A stretch of DNA of 64,000 nt from Phylloscopus collybita. Taxonomy: Eukaryota; Chordata; Aves; Passeriformes; Phylloscopidae. Of this stretch, positions 26,515 through 39,482 are shown in pieces. Each line of letters opens with the position of its first letter. Positions within the stretch are counted from its first letter, which is position 1. The DNA lies in contig JAJNNQ010000003.1 of NCBI GenBank assembly GCA_027886175.1, positions 22,795,501-22,859,500 of the forward strand, written 5' to 3'. Below the pieces are notes generated by a model. The model did not search any database and had not been told where the DNA came from. It worked only from the letters and a program-made list of their open reading frames with translations. Both the position numbers and the translations under genes were made by a program.

Positions 26515-27461
26515 AAAAGCATTTAATGGTAGCATTTAGCATCAACACAGCTTTTCCAAAGTTTCCGGATTATTCTTGGGTGTGTCCTGTGTGTAACAGT
26601 TGTGGAAGCAACTTTGCAGTCAGGAGTATCCCAGTTTTTCAGGCTGTCAGAAGTCCCTATATCTGTCACCCAGCAGCTGTACTGCTGATATGCTGCCAGC
26701 AAGAGGAACTGCATGTTTTTAAAACCAGCTTCTGAAAACTCATGGTCCATCTTCCATTGCAAAGTACATTGAGAAAAGTCAATTAAGAACTGATTTCACA
26801 ACAGAGCCCTTAAGACACCCTTACAAACCCTCAATTGCCATGAATGAAAGCCAGGGTTCAAGGTTTTCAACTTCAATAGACTGCAGCCTTTCAATTCCAA
26901 TCAAATCTGTGGGAAACAGAAGCCCACCTCAGTAAATTGGACATGTCCTGGTCAATCCCATTTATTTTGCTGGTAACATTTTGCTTTGAAAGTATAAGAT
27001 GAGGCAAGTTTTCATTTACCAAAAGCCAGTTCATTAACTAACTAGGGCTTTTTCCTAGCTATATTGTAGAGATTCTGTAGTTGGGTATATTTAAGTGAAG
27101 CTTAAAACACTAAAAAATCCCCATAATCTTTTGTGAGAAATTAGGAACCATAATTTCTAAGCTCTGAAGGTAACATTCTAAAAATACATATTTATTTCTG
27201 AGTGCTAACAGGAAGATTTCCATGACCTTGTTCTTGTCAGCATGCTATTTAGAAATGAAATCCTGATTTGCAGAGTGTCAGATAAACACAGCTGTGCACA
27301 TGTGCTGGCTTGATTGCAGACTGCACGCACAACTCCGTGGGCCAAATCAGCCACAACTGCACTTGCAATCGAGGTCTCCAATCAGCAGAGGCCTCACAAG
27401 GTTTAAAAACTGCCCCCATGCAGACATTCAGCATGTTTGAGGAGACGCTGCACAAAGCTGT
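26515..27461. other. Non-genic, unique-looking DNA
   Basis: No gene or repeat recognised between the CR1 fragment and the next LTR. Confidence 0.65.
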
Positions 27462-27466
27462 CTGTT

Positions 27467-28216
27467 TGTCTTGGTTTGGAAAGACAGGTATCTGCCAGGG
27501 AAAACTGGAGTTTCCCTTAGAATGGAGAATATAAACCCCTCACACCGCACCAAATTATAATTTTGCAATCAAGGGCTTTCAGGCAAAGATTTGGGAATAG
27601 GAATAACAGTTCTTTACTAGGAATATTAACAATACAAATGTAGTAGAAAACAAAACCACCCAACCAAACCAGCAAACAAACAAACAACAATTTTGGAAAA
27701 CCCTGACAGAATCAGAGCTACAACCTGACACCCTGTTGGTCAGGATGTTGGGAGCAGTCCAGAAGTGAGTCCTCCTGGAGTGGCAGAGGTGGTTCTGTTG
27801 GAGCAGAGATGATCCTGTAGAACCAGGGTCCAGTGATGGTGGGAAAGGGTCCAGTCTTCCTCCAGGAATCCAGTGAAGCCAGATCCCTGGTGTTCCTATG
27901 TCTCAGTTTTTATCCAGGTAGGAATGGTTGGCTCCCTGCACTGGGTGGAGCATCTCACAATGGAATGTGGATGTACTGCTTTGGGGAGGGTATAGTTTGG
28001 GGAGGGTATTGTGGATGTACTGCTTTGGGGAATCTTAATGGCCCATTGTGAAAAGAGATAACAAACACTGCCCCACCTGGTTTGAACAGCTGGCCCCTTA
28101 TCAGAAGGCACCTGACCCCCTCCCCCCAGAGTTACAAGAGATAAAGAAAAACATTTCCCCAATTGCTTTTAATACATGAAATAGAATACACATTTTTGAT
28201 TCCACAACCCAAGACA
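27467..28216. mobile_element. Solo LTR, TGTCTTGG-ended family (copy 2, longer subtype)
   Basis: A 750-bp LTR with termini TGTCTTGG and CCCAAGACA and a perfect 5-bp target duplication CTGTT (27462-27466 and 28217-28221). The left half aligns with 21827-22488 and 38789-39482. The right third differs from those and instead matches 43189-43535 in reverse complement, so it represents a second subtype. It carries an internal tandem duplication of about 44 bp: the word GTGGATGTACTGCTTTGGGGA occurs near 27967 and again near 28010. No internal viral sequence adjoins it. Confidence 0.88.
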
Positions 28217-28221
28217 CTGTT

Positions 28222-31200
28222 GTATTTCAGAGATTTGATCCCAGTGGTGGTGGGAGCTGAGTGTATCACTGGGTTTCTGCTCCAAGTCACCTGGAGAGCA
28301 CAACGCCAGGTTTTTCTTCCCCTCTTTTTAGGGTACTCATCTCAGTAGGGAAAAGAGCTCAGCAATGAGTTATCTTGATGCATTTACAGACAGCTTCACA
28401 TCCCACCTGAACATCAATCTGTTTTAGCAGGGTAATATCTGTGCACTTGATGTGCAAAAGAAACCAACCAAGAAGTAACCTTGGTTCTTAGTCTGCAGCC
28501 ATCTTTAGAGAAATGTGCCATGTGTTTTTGAGCCAAACAAAAGTCACACAGCACAGAAATGTTCATTCTCTCTGCCTCATATAAGCTACATTTGTATATT
28601 TTTAAAAACATAACCAAATCTTTATGACAGCTCCGATTTTTGTTGTTGTTGTTGTTGCTGTTGTTGTTGTTGTACAGAGGAAGGTTTTCCAGCACAGCTG
28701 AATATCATGGAAGAAAATATTAAGATAGTTGTGGGACCTGATGCTACTTCACCAGGTTATTTGCTAGACTACCCCTCTCCCTGTGAAACCCTCAGGCAGC
28801 TCCCCAAAACAGTAAACCAGTTGGCTAAGCTTGGTCCTTTTGGTTGTGATTATTTTTCTGTACCTGCCAAAATCCCAGATGCCACCAGGGAACAAGAGAG
28901 ACCTTTCTTGGTAACACGTGCATGATCAAGTTGAAAGAATTCAGTGTGCAGCATCCCCACATTTACTATGTTTGCATATGTTTCTATGTCTCTACATCAC
29001 AGAAAAGTTAGTACTGCTTTATTGTTTCTTGCCAATCCTTTAAAAATTAACACAAACCAACAGGGATGTGATGAATTTGGGAAGTCCTACCTGCTACTCT
29101 GACATAACTGTTAGTCAAAAATACCTCCTGCTCTGATTTAAGTGTTAATTTAAAATTTCTCTTTTTGCAGAGCTAGGAGTGAGCAGTTCCTAAAGAAAGG
29201 TGATTAATGATACTTTGAAAGGTACTTGTGCTCTTTCAGAAGGGGTGAGAGCTGCAGGTACAGCCTAATACTGACAAAAAATGAATATGCCTTCATTCAA
29301 CAGCAGTTTGACTCCAACAGTCATATGTGACTACAGCTGAGAAGACAAGGGTCAAATAAAGCATGTTCATGCAGAATTTTTAATCAAAGAAACACGTGAT
29401 AGTTTCGTAGATTTTTGAGGTTGAGCCAATAAATCCAACAACCTCCTGAAGCACAGGTCCTCTCACACATTCTTGCACTCAGTGTAGGAATTCAATACAT
29501 TCAGCCAGTCCTCAGCAGACTGCCAAGTTCCTAGCATGAGTGAGCAGGAGAGGGCAAGGCTGGACACTGCACAGAGCAGGGTGTACTAACAATGTCCATA
29601 TCTTTCCAATCAGCATCCATGCACCTTTATAGCAGACACTTTCCTACCTTAAACCAGGAAAAAAAAAATTGCTTCCTGGTGGCCAGTGGAATGAAAGGCA
29701 TGATCTTAAAGAGCCATCAAGATGTACCAAGCAGGCACATGAGGAAGACTAATGAGCACAGTCCAGGTCTCTATGTGTAGGTCTTTTACTGTACACACTT
29801 ATTCAGGATTATCTCCAAGGCAGTCTATTCCAACCCTTGCATTAGAGGAAAACTTGGTTCCCTCATTAAGCAGCCTTGCTGTATTTTTTTGCACCAAGAG
29901 CTATGTTCTAGTTCTGTTTTACTCTGAGACCATAACAACAGCTCACAATGGTCTTCAGGGAAATTAAAGAAAATGAAAGGAAACTGTGTTTTACAGGAAA
30001 GTACAGATAGTACAGAGACAGCTGAATTTATCAATTGTGAAGGAGAAACATGCTAGTTGAACCATGCTGCTAAAAGGTTTAATTTGAAGGTGTCTAAAGG
30101 TTGGGTGCTTGGTTTCTGATTGCTTGATGATTCAGCCAAAGTTACAAGGTACTGTTTAAGAGAACATGGAAAAAGATTATTTTGCTCTGCCCACTGTCCC
30201 CAGTTATCTGTCAGCAAGTCTGCATTCAACAACAACAAGCACACAAAACTGATTCTTCTCTTAGAATCTCCTGAATCTTCATTTTGTGGTCATGTCTGCA
30301 TTTAATGGTTTCCAAAAGACTATATACAACTCACTGAACCATCTTCATGAAGTTAGGGCAAAAATCATTTACGGACCCCGTGAAAAGGGAAGCAGATCCT
30401 TCAAGGTGTTTGTAATGAAGAGAGATTAAAAATAAGTTCTTCTCTTGTTTATATCTCTCCCAAAGTTTCTACTTTGGAAAGTTGTTGGTCTATAACAGCA
30501 ATAATTGCAGGCCAGATAGAGAGACTTGTTGATGTTGAGTAGAAATGGAGAAAGGTCTTTGCATACAGAACCTGCCAGGTTGGGCACATGATCTCAGATC
30601 AAGAAACGTATTGTGTTTCCCTTCAATTCCAGAAAAATTAGGAATTTGAAAACAAATGGAAGCTTGTCTGTCATTTTTAACTTTTGTGTCCTAAAGAAAA
30701 AGTTATGCAAAGGATGTCTCCCAGTGGTGGCCCTCACTGGAGACAACCGAGGAGCAGCTTCTTGCTTTGCTTGTGGAAGAGAAGTGCCAGGACCAAAGGA
30801 GGCCCACTGCAACAGCTGGTTAGCTTCCAGCTGTTCTGATGCATCACTTTCTTAATGCTTCTTCTCCATGCAGGCAACTGAAAGGCCTTCAGAGGTCTGA
30901 GAAACAGCCACTTGAACAAACAGGTCTGAGAGCTGGGGTGTGAGTGCTCTGGGGGCAGCAGAGTTTAATTAGCAGGAGCACAGAGTGAAGGTTGGCTGCT
31001 GTCCCTGTCACAGCTGCACGGCCTCTGCTGCTCAGCACAGGGCCTGGGAATGGAGAGGAATTTTGTATTTGAGCACAAGACAATGAGAATGTTGTTACAG
31101 GTCCCGTGGGGCAGCAGCATTTCAGAATGTGCTATATGCACAGCTTGAGAAGACACTAATGCTGGCCAGTCAATTTGGGAGAGTGCATTCTCTCTCTCAG

Positions 31201-33130
31201 AGATTTTAGGCTAGCAATTAGAAGAAATGCAGATTTTGGAGTTACATGGCAGATCTCTATCAATTTCAAACAGTAATTACTCAATGGGGGTTCAATTGAA
31301 GGATATTTATTTCTATCCAGGCTATGCACTGTAGTGCACAAACAAGTGAAAGCTGAAGTTCTTAATAAAATAGCAAGTTCCATGGATCTGTATTCAGCAG
31401 AATGAATAAAAACTTAAGCATTTTAGGTTTTAGTTATTATTCAAGGAATTCTAACACGATCTATCAATTAAATGCCAAACAGGTTCCACAATTCAGCCTT
31501 GGTTTGCAGTACATGGAGGAAGCTCTGTTGGAGGGCAGCTGTAAAAGTGATTATTTAAATTTTAAGTGATAATATAAATTGTAAGTGATTATATAAAATT
31601 TTTAGAGGACTTAGAGCTACAGAAGAAACTGGTCAGGGGATTTCTGGTCCATACTATGATGGCATATACACAGTTGAATTACTCCCAGGTGACCCAGTTT
31701 ATAGCCATCTAATTCAGAAAATCTTTTCATTTTACAGCAGGAATATTTGTAACCTGCTAGTACCATTGTTTTCCAAGCAGACAGGGTTTCAAATAAACTA
31801 GGGAGATCTGTTCTCTTCCTTCTTGATAAAAACATTTCAGTCCTCTTCAAACTTCTTCAGGTTATACTCTGGATGTAGAGGAAAGAGTGTGTAAGTGTTG
31901 CTCACAGCATGACCTAGAACAGTCTAGCAGACCAAAGTCATTCATAAGATAAAAGAATCAGCTCTATAGTCTTGTAAACTGAGACATGCAGAAAAAAATC
32001 TCCAAAACCACACACACAAACAAACAAAAAAATCTACAAAACCAGAAAACCCCCAAACAATTAAACCCTAAGAATGACAAGACTAATTTGCTTTTGCACT
32101 GAAGGCAAATCTGGCTCTTGGACAAGAATTGGACTAAATATATTCAGAAAGCTCTGTTTTTACAAGAAAGAAAATACCACTGTTAATCACTCTTACTGAG
32201 TTACTGTAAATACTGACAGCTGGATTTAGAAACTTGAACTAACATGTACATGAATTAACAACTTTGTTCACTGGATGAGGATTCACAAAAATATTTCAAA
32301 ACGAGAGCCCCAGTGCCAAATCTGTGGCTATTGTACCAATACAGTCAGTGATTGAGAAATCCCCCATGCCCACTTATAATGGAAATGTATCCTGTTTAGT
32401 ATGGTATCCAGGTTTTTGACAATGTTTAAACATTTTCAGGCAGGATTCCTCCCAGGCTGCCAAAGACTCTAATTATATAGAGGTAACAATAAGGAATAAA
32501 TATGTGGGGAGAATGTCTGTGTCCACTTGGTTAATCTGTAAAAATAACCAGACACTCTAAGCACAACACACTGTGTTGAGCTGGTGCCCACCAGCCCTGT
32601 CAGCTCCAGAAATCAACGGGTTAGGGTACTACACTCTTACAGAAAACTTTACCACTTGAAAATGTACTCAAGAGTTCACACCATGAGGAAAGACTGTGCT
32701 AGGCAGCTGTGCTTTTGCTGCTCAAGAACTCCCTGCTGCTTCAAGGAAGCTACTGTTGCCCACTCCTGCATAACAACAATTGTTAAAAAACATTGTCCAA
32801 GGGAGACATTGAAATGAGAAAATCTGTAACTCTTCTCAATTGGCAGCTTACTACAAAAATGTGTTTTGCAAATCCCAAGAGGACATTCCACAAAAATCTG
32901 TCCAAAAGCCTTTAATACAGGTAGAAAGCACTGCTGAGCTGTAGTCTGTTCCTCACACTGTGGATACCAGTACACTTCAAGCTGATTTGGAGGGGCAGGA
33001 TGGGGAAAGGAATATCTGCTCTACTTGCTTTTCATAATCAAAGAACCACCCAATTCCTGGAAAAGTAGCTGATGATTTAAAGCTGGTGGTTCGTTAAGCT
33101 ATGTAGCCCCTTTTTAGTTTGGGAAAATAT
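28222..33130. other. Non-genic DNA
   Basis: No supported gene. Contains the TTG microsatellite at 28640-28672 and an AC/AAAC-rich patch near 32010-32030. Short frames here (up to about 100 codons, for example 32676-32975 minus) have no recognisable motif. Confidence 0.65.
28640..28672. repeat. (TTG)11 microsatellite with one interruption
   Basis: Eleven TTG-type units with one TGC interruption in the middle. Likely length-polymorphic. Confidence 0.9.
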
Positions 33131-33369
33131 TGGTAAATGTTTCATTCCAAATTGGAAAATTTCTGCCAAATTTCTTACCAAGGTAAAGCAAATTTCCAGC
33201 AGTACTTCCTGCCCCACCTTTCTCTGGAAACTCTGCTTCCTTTCCCCCTTTCTTACCCCTTCTAACTTCACACAGTGTTAGGTAAAAGAGGGTTGCTGGA
33301 GAAGTAAATCCTGTAAGTGTCTATTTATCACCCCTTTTGGCTATTTAAATACTGCAATGAAGCTGTATC
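33131..33369. repeat. Left copy of a young direct-repeat pair
   Basis: A 239-bp sequence repeated in direct orientation at 35587-35835. By eye I count about 10 substitutions and one roughly 10-base indel between copies. Both begin TGGTAAATGTTTCA and end AGCTGTATC. The ends read TG...CA in either sense if one terminal base is allowed to differ, which suggests LTRs. However, no target duplication, no primer binding site next to either copy and no AATAAA were found. It contains a TATTTAAATA box near its right end. The alternative is a local duplication of unknown type. Confidence 0.7.
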
Positions 33370-35586
33370 TTCCCTCCAAGACTTTGGCAAATGGTGGGCT
33401 CACCTTATTTAAAGATGAATTTACAAGGGGGTTGGCTGGGGCTTGGGCTCCAGTTGCCCTTTTCTCTCACTGCTTCCAACCTTTGCCACTGTAGATACAG
33501 ATATGGGCATGACCAAAGGTATGCAGCACAAAAAAATGGCCAAATTGTTGCAGGTCTTCAAGCAGGTCAGAGCCCAGCAGCCTGAGATCAGGGACATAAG
33601 GGCCAGTGCAGAGCATCTCTCTTCCACCACTGTCAGAATCAGCATCAGAAAAGGCCTGAAAATCATCTTTGTGCCCTCCAGCTATTTACTTAGGGCCTAG
33701 AGACAACACAACTTCACTTTCAAAATGGCCAGAAGGGCCTCAGGCTGCAGGTGGCTGGAAAATGGGGTGGAAATGTTTTACTGGGACACTGGCATTCCTT
33801 GTGGGATAGAGTCACTGCCACACAAAGCTTCCCTGAAGCAGCACAAGAAAGTAATGTCTTAATGATGTCTTAATGAGACACAGAAAGCTGAGAAACCTGG
33901 CAATGGCTATTCATTCAGTAATTCTGAGTGTGTTCAATACCCACTGCTTTTTTTTTTTTTTTAATAAAGTCAAAAAATCGACATTCAAAAAACTTGGAAA
34001 AGCTTTTCTTTTTTTTTTTTTTTTTTTTTAGAGGGTGGAATGCAACTCAAACTTTTTGCAGTATGTCAGAATTAAGAACTGATAACCCAAGCGAAATCCA
34101 AACCACATGAAAATTGCTCAGCCATATTTATTTTGTTGCAGTATTTTTGAAAACCAGACAGCTAATCTGATACAGTAAGCAGTGCAATAAATTTGGAGTA
34201 TTTCTGTTCAAAGGCCCTGGACATTTGGAGAACACTACTAATACATCGCTTTATTAACTCTCAAATTCATGATCTCCATTTAGACATCCCATTGCAAGAA
34301 TGAAATCTCAATTTTCTTGAATCCATTTCCACTATTTCCTTTGAGGGAGTGCTACTGAGTCATAACTGTAACACTAGATCTAATTAATTGGGACTTTGTG
34401 CCAGCACAAATACCAAAACAGCTGATACTTTGATTTTTGGTTGTCTGTCCCCTAAGACTATTCAGTAAGTAGGAAACTTAATCACTTCCTTAAAATTCCA
34501 TTATTGTCTAAAAGAAATGCATAAAATTAATCTTTATGCTTTGACTTCACTTAGTTTATCCCCTGGCTCTGTTATTGCTTATAAGGATGAAGTATCATTG
34601 CAATATTTGCACACAGTGTTCACCTAGCATTTAAAAATATTTCTGTGCTTGTTAAGAAAAAGCCTAAATGCACTGTGACAATTATGTCTTTGTTTTGTTT
34701 AGCTGTGTACATAACATTTTGCAAATCTGTACGTAGAACATATATTCTGCATTTTGTTTCAGTGCCACAATGGAAGTTTGGGCAGCAGAACTGGCTGTGT
34801 CACCCACACAGCACTGAAATAATTCACTTTAATTTCCCTCAGAGGTAAACAGGTATCCAGCTACCTTTATCACTGTTCCCTAAATTTGCCTTCTGCATCT
34901 TAAGCAGGATTGTTTAATGCCCTTATCCAGGAAGGTGTTTCAGACATGACTTCAAATGTCCCTCTTCACTCTGATAGCTGGCTGGGCACCTCTCTCAGCC
35001 CTTCCCTGCTTTTGCCACCACAGAAAAAGCAGCCAAGGGCAAATCCTGCAAGGGATGTGTCATATCTTACTCAAGGATCTTGTAGTGATACCAGCATGAG
35101 GGCAAGTGTTGGCCCTTGTGCTGCTGCTAAAGGGCAAGTGGAAATTAGCTGTGAATAGGGTGCTGCTAACAGGTAAATTCTGATGGACCTGACAGCACAA
35201 GGCTGTAGTTAAATGGGGCTGACTCTTTGGTGCTGCCTACTTGCAGTAAGACAGTCCCTACTAAGTGATTTTCACTTCTTTCCTGTCCCCAGGTAATGGG
35301 TATCATCCCTTTTATATTACCCTCTCTGTCTAAGAGAAACAAAACAGCACTGAAATAACTTTCTTGTGCAAAAGGAGGTATGGCTTTCTCAGAATCTGGG
35401 TATGGTGCAGCTGTTGAATGGTGTGGGGAGGAGTCACTTTTGAGCACTTCCACTGACCTGTCCATTTTGGGTTTTTTGGTCATGGGGCCTGCCTGAGGCC
35501 AGACACTCCCCCAGGCCTCATCGGAGGCCAACTTCTGATTTGCATGCACCACCCAGCACCACTTTTAACAGTAAACTATCTAAGAC
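33370..35586. other. Sequence between the two direct repeats
   Basis: About 2.2 kb without recognisable retroviral proteins. The plus-strand frame 33443-33700 (85 codons) and the minus-strand frame 35166-35552 (128 codons, starting 35 bases inside the right repeat as read on the minus strand) are the longest, and neither carries a motif I know. Poly-T runs lie at 33948-33962 and 34009-34029. If the repeats are LTRs this would be a degenerate or non-autonomous internal region; if not, it is ordinary intergenic DNA. Confidence 0.45.
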
Positions 35587-35836
35587 TGGTAAATGTTTCA
35601 CTCCAAATTGGAAACTTTCTGCCAAATTTCTTACCAAGGTAAAGCTAATTTCCAGCAGTACTTCCTGCTCCACCTTTCTCTGGAAGCTCTGCTTCCTTTC
35701 AGCCTTTCTTACCCCTTCTAACTTCACACAGTGTTAGGTAAAAGAGGGTTGCTGGAGAAGTAGATCCTGTAAGTGTCTAGTTAGGGTATTTTATCACCCC
35801 TTTTGGCTATTTAAATAGTGCAATGAAGCTGTATCA
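35587..35836. repeat. Right copy of a young direct-repeat pair
   Basis: Partner of 33131-33369, same orientation. It carries about 10 extra bases (near 35780-35790) relative to the left copy. The right end reads TATCA, giving a TG...CA-ended unit of 250 bp. Confidence 0.7.
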
Positions 35837-38788
35837 GAAGTTGACATCAGGTCATGCATCTATTTATGGAAGTAAATTCAGAATTCGTGTTTCCTAGGTA
35901 TCAATCATTAGAAGTCATCCCAGACTCTAACCCAAAAAAGCACATCCTCTCATCTGAACTTAAATAAAAAAGAGCCAATCTGTTTGTGCAGGTAACTTCT
36001 AATAGTTTTTTTTTTCTAATTAAAGTCTATTGGAATACTTCACATATAATGTTTAAAATGAATGAGAGCCTACTGGTATTACCTAGATATATGGAAAATT
36101 TTAAACTGCTTCAGCAAGCTTCAAAAGTCTTCAATATCTGCAATGTTTAACCATCTTCAAAATTTAACCAGTCCATAAGAAAATTCAGCAAATAAAATGG
36201 TTTTGAGTAAATGACACATGCCTAGCTTGACACAATTAAAATCAAGGAACCTCCTTTGTTATGAAGTTTTCCTATCAGATGGAGGAATTTGCATCTATTC
36301 CCAAAAATATTAAAGCTTTTAAATTATTTACCTTGAGTATAAAGATAAAATAAAATAAAAAAAATCTCTCTAGTAAATAGGCCTTATGTTTTATCAAGAA
36401 GACATATCATGAATCCCTTCACAAAACGCCTGTTTTGGAATTTTCTCAATAGTTTCACCACAAAATAACAATGTTTAGTTCTGAAATTAAAATTTAAACC
36501 AGTGACACTCATTTCTTGACAAGTATTACTTAAAAAGGGATAATTCTCAAATCCATACCAATATAATGGCATCAGCTTCAGTCATCAAGCCTGTATTACT
36601 GGATTGAAAAACAAAGCTTGGCCGGTTCATGAGTTCTGCATCGTTTGGAGTCCCCCACAGCTGTTTCAAACATGAGTGACCTTGTCCTATTAAAATCTCT
36701 GCATCTTGTCTCTAAGTCTTTTTCCACGTTTATATTGAGAAAGCAATGGAAGTAAAAGCAAGTGGAGGCAAAATCCCAGGGGATAATCCATCCTTCTGAT
36801 ATCCACTGAGAGGTACTTTGGCCTGCCTGAACATCCCAGTGCCACTGCTGGAATCCTCTCTGACCAAGGTGCTCACGTGCACAGCGACCAGTCGGGTGCG
36901 GGGATGTTGAACCAGTTTAATTAAGAGGATATTGAATCAGTTTTAATTAATGCATTAAGAAGCGGTCAAGGGAAGCACCACAGGCACATTTAGCTTCACC
37001 TTGGAGGATCCACCAAGAATCTTTCCACAGTTCCCAATTCAGCATCAAAGAATTGTCACTAGACCAAAGCTTTCCTTGGGTAATGTTTAAACACCTGAAC
37101 CCCAATGCTCACCACCTTATCTGATTCTCCCAAATATGCTGAGAATGCTGCAAATCACAGCAAAGAGACACAAGTGGCAAAGGTTTTAGAGCCTTGCATT
37201 TGCTCTGACCAGATCTGTCAATATTCTTAGGAAATAAGTCAATTCTTGGCACACCACCTTTGATTACACACCCTGTGAAAGTTCTAGGACTAAACCGATG
37301 CTCTGAGGGGAATATCCTCACTCAGAGGAAAACTAAGCTGCCATTTAATGCTGCTTTGTCTGAATGACCAATCTCATATTGGAAACAAGATATGTAAAGC
37401 CTGACAGTCAATTTTACCTGCTGCTTTATGTGATAAGGCAACACTCTGCATAGTAATAGTGATTTCAGTTTTTTTATTACCTCCTGGGCAAGCTTTGCAC
37501 AGTGTCAGGTTTTTGTGACCATTTTCATTCCAGCTATGCTGTGTTATCCTGTGCTTCACCACTGTATTGGCCCATGCTTTTTATAATATGCGCTGTAATT
37601 TGCATATTTACTTCAACTTTGCAATAACATTCTAAATGTAAAGGCTACCAAATACCACAGGATGCAAATGTTTTCTAAACCTTTTAACACCATTTATCAG
37701 CCTTTCTTAGTTATTGCCCTACACTCTTCGGAAAATCCTGTGTTCCTAGAAACCACAGCACGCAGAATTAACCTTACAAAGCATTATACTTCTTATCTTT
37801 CCAAACATTCAGTACCAGGTGCACAGTAGCAGTGCCTGTGGTTCAGCCTTACAGGAGCTCCCCTGCAGAAAAACCTGCTTTTCTAATTCGAGCTTCAGGC
37901 ATAAGATAATTTTTTTGGCTCATCATTATTGACTGTAGGTTCAATCTGCTCAAGGGAATCACTTATCACCACACTTTGATTTCCAGGTGTGTAAGACAGA
38001 TGAGCTAATTATGCTGGTAACTTACAACAGTCTTGGCTACTTGCACTGGAGCCACACCAAAATGTGGTGGACCACAGTGTGAAAAAGCTGGCTTTGTGCA
38101 GAAATGCTCAATATGCTCTCTGCATCCCACTATCCTGCACTTGGGATAATTCATCTGACTCAAGCACTTATGTGCATGTGCTGATGCAGCCTGGCTCACT
38201 GGTACCATGGAAATTTATCCCTGCTAAGGCTCTGACACAGTAACTTCTGTATCAGAAATCAACAGTGTGTGCTTTCTCATCCTGTAATAAATGCAATGTG
38301 TTGTGATTCACAGTTACAAGAAAAGTGCTGAGAGAGGTGTTCAGCCTGATTCTTGCATCCAAGCTATATTCAGGGCAAAACTAAAAATATGCATTGAAAA
38401 CCCCCTTTGTCAGCTGCTCCCAGTAACAACAGCTGGTAACAATCCTTTAGCTCTTTTTCTCTCTGAAAAGGAAGTGAAACCTGGGGCATCATCATAACCA
38501 GCTGTTCACCATCTGGGACCTCCCTCACATTGGCAGGAGCTCTTAGCTCTGTGTTTCAGGTGCTTTGTAACCCTTTGAACAGATGCACACAAGCTGAGAC
38601 AGAGCTAAGTTACAGAAGTCAGGGTAGTTCTGTCATGTTTTGGATCCACAGCTTGCTCCTCCAAGTCTGGATGAGGAGATCAGTGACTTCATCTGGACAC
38701 TACTCAATCAATTCCCCCTTCCTCTCCTGTCCTTCCTTCACCTGCATCTCTCCCCTCTTCTCAGCACCATATTACAAGAACAGTAAAG
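35837..38788. other. Non-genic, unique-looking DNA
   Basis: No gene or transposon recognised. An AAAAT-type run lies at 36344-36364. Confidence 0.65.
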
Positions 38789-39482
38789 TGTCTTGTTTTG
38801 GAAAGACAGGTGTTGGCTAAGGAAGGCAGGACCCTCCCTGGAAATGCAGAATGTAAACCACCTCCCTCTGAATTATTATCATTTTGAAATTAAGGGACTC
38901 TCAGGCAAAGATATGGGAATAGGAATAACAGCTCTTTACTAGGAAAATTAAAATAAAAAAATGCAGTAATACAAAAAAACCAAACCAAACCAAACCAACA
39001 AACAAAAACAAAAACCCAAACAAAACAATAAAACCAAAACACTGACAGGGTCAGAATACAGCCTGACACCCTGTTGATCAGGGTGTTGGTTGCAGTCCAG
39101 TCAAGTCCTCCTGTAGTGACAGATGGTTCTGTTGGAGCAATGATCCTGTAGAAGGGTGTAGTTTTCCTCTGAAGCTCCAGTCGTGGTGAGATGGGTCCAG
39201 TCCTCCTCTGGCAACCCAGTGCACACAGGCTGTGCTGGTGTTCTGAATCTCAGCTTTGATCCAGGTGGGAATGCTGGGCTCCTCCCCCTGGGTGGAGCAT
39301 CTCCCAATGGGATGATGGAATTGTATCAGCCCTGCAGTGAGCCTGGATGGCCCATGAACAGCAGATATCCCCTGGAGGGAGGATGGGTGCTGGAAGAGAT
39401 AAAGAGCCCTGCCCCACCTGGTTTTAACAGATGGTAACGGAATGCAAACTGCTGGTTACAGCCTGCATTGCAACCCAAGACA
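38789..39482. mobile_element. Solo LTR, TGTCTTGG-ended family (copy 3)
   Basis: A 694-bp LTR with termini TGTCTTG and CCAAGACA, nearly identical over its right half to copy 1 at 21827-22488 and in the same orientation. The flanking pentamers TAAAG and ACAGG do not match, so the original target duplication is lost or the left boundary is off by a few bases. It holds an expanded CCAAA/CAAAA-rich stretch at about 38970-39050 where copy 1 is shorter. Copy 1 and this copy are 17 kb apart with an unrelated LTR between, so they are separate solo LTRs rather than two ends of one provirus. Confidence 0.82.

Noticed and set aside
33077..33271. Matching minus-strand frames at 33077-33271 and 35518-35727 considered as a small duplicated gene
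   Set aside because: The similarity simply reflects the direct DNA repeat; both frames are short and without signature.
21827..39482. The LTRs at 21827 and 38789 considered as two ends of one large provirus
   Set aside because: The 16 kb between them holds CR1, another LTR of the same family and unique DNA, with no viral genes. The copy at 21827 has its own near-matching flanking pentamers.
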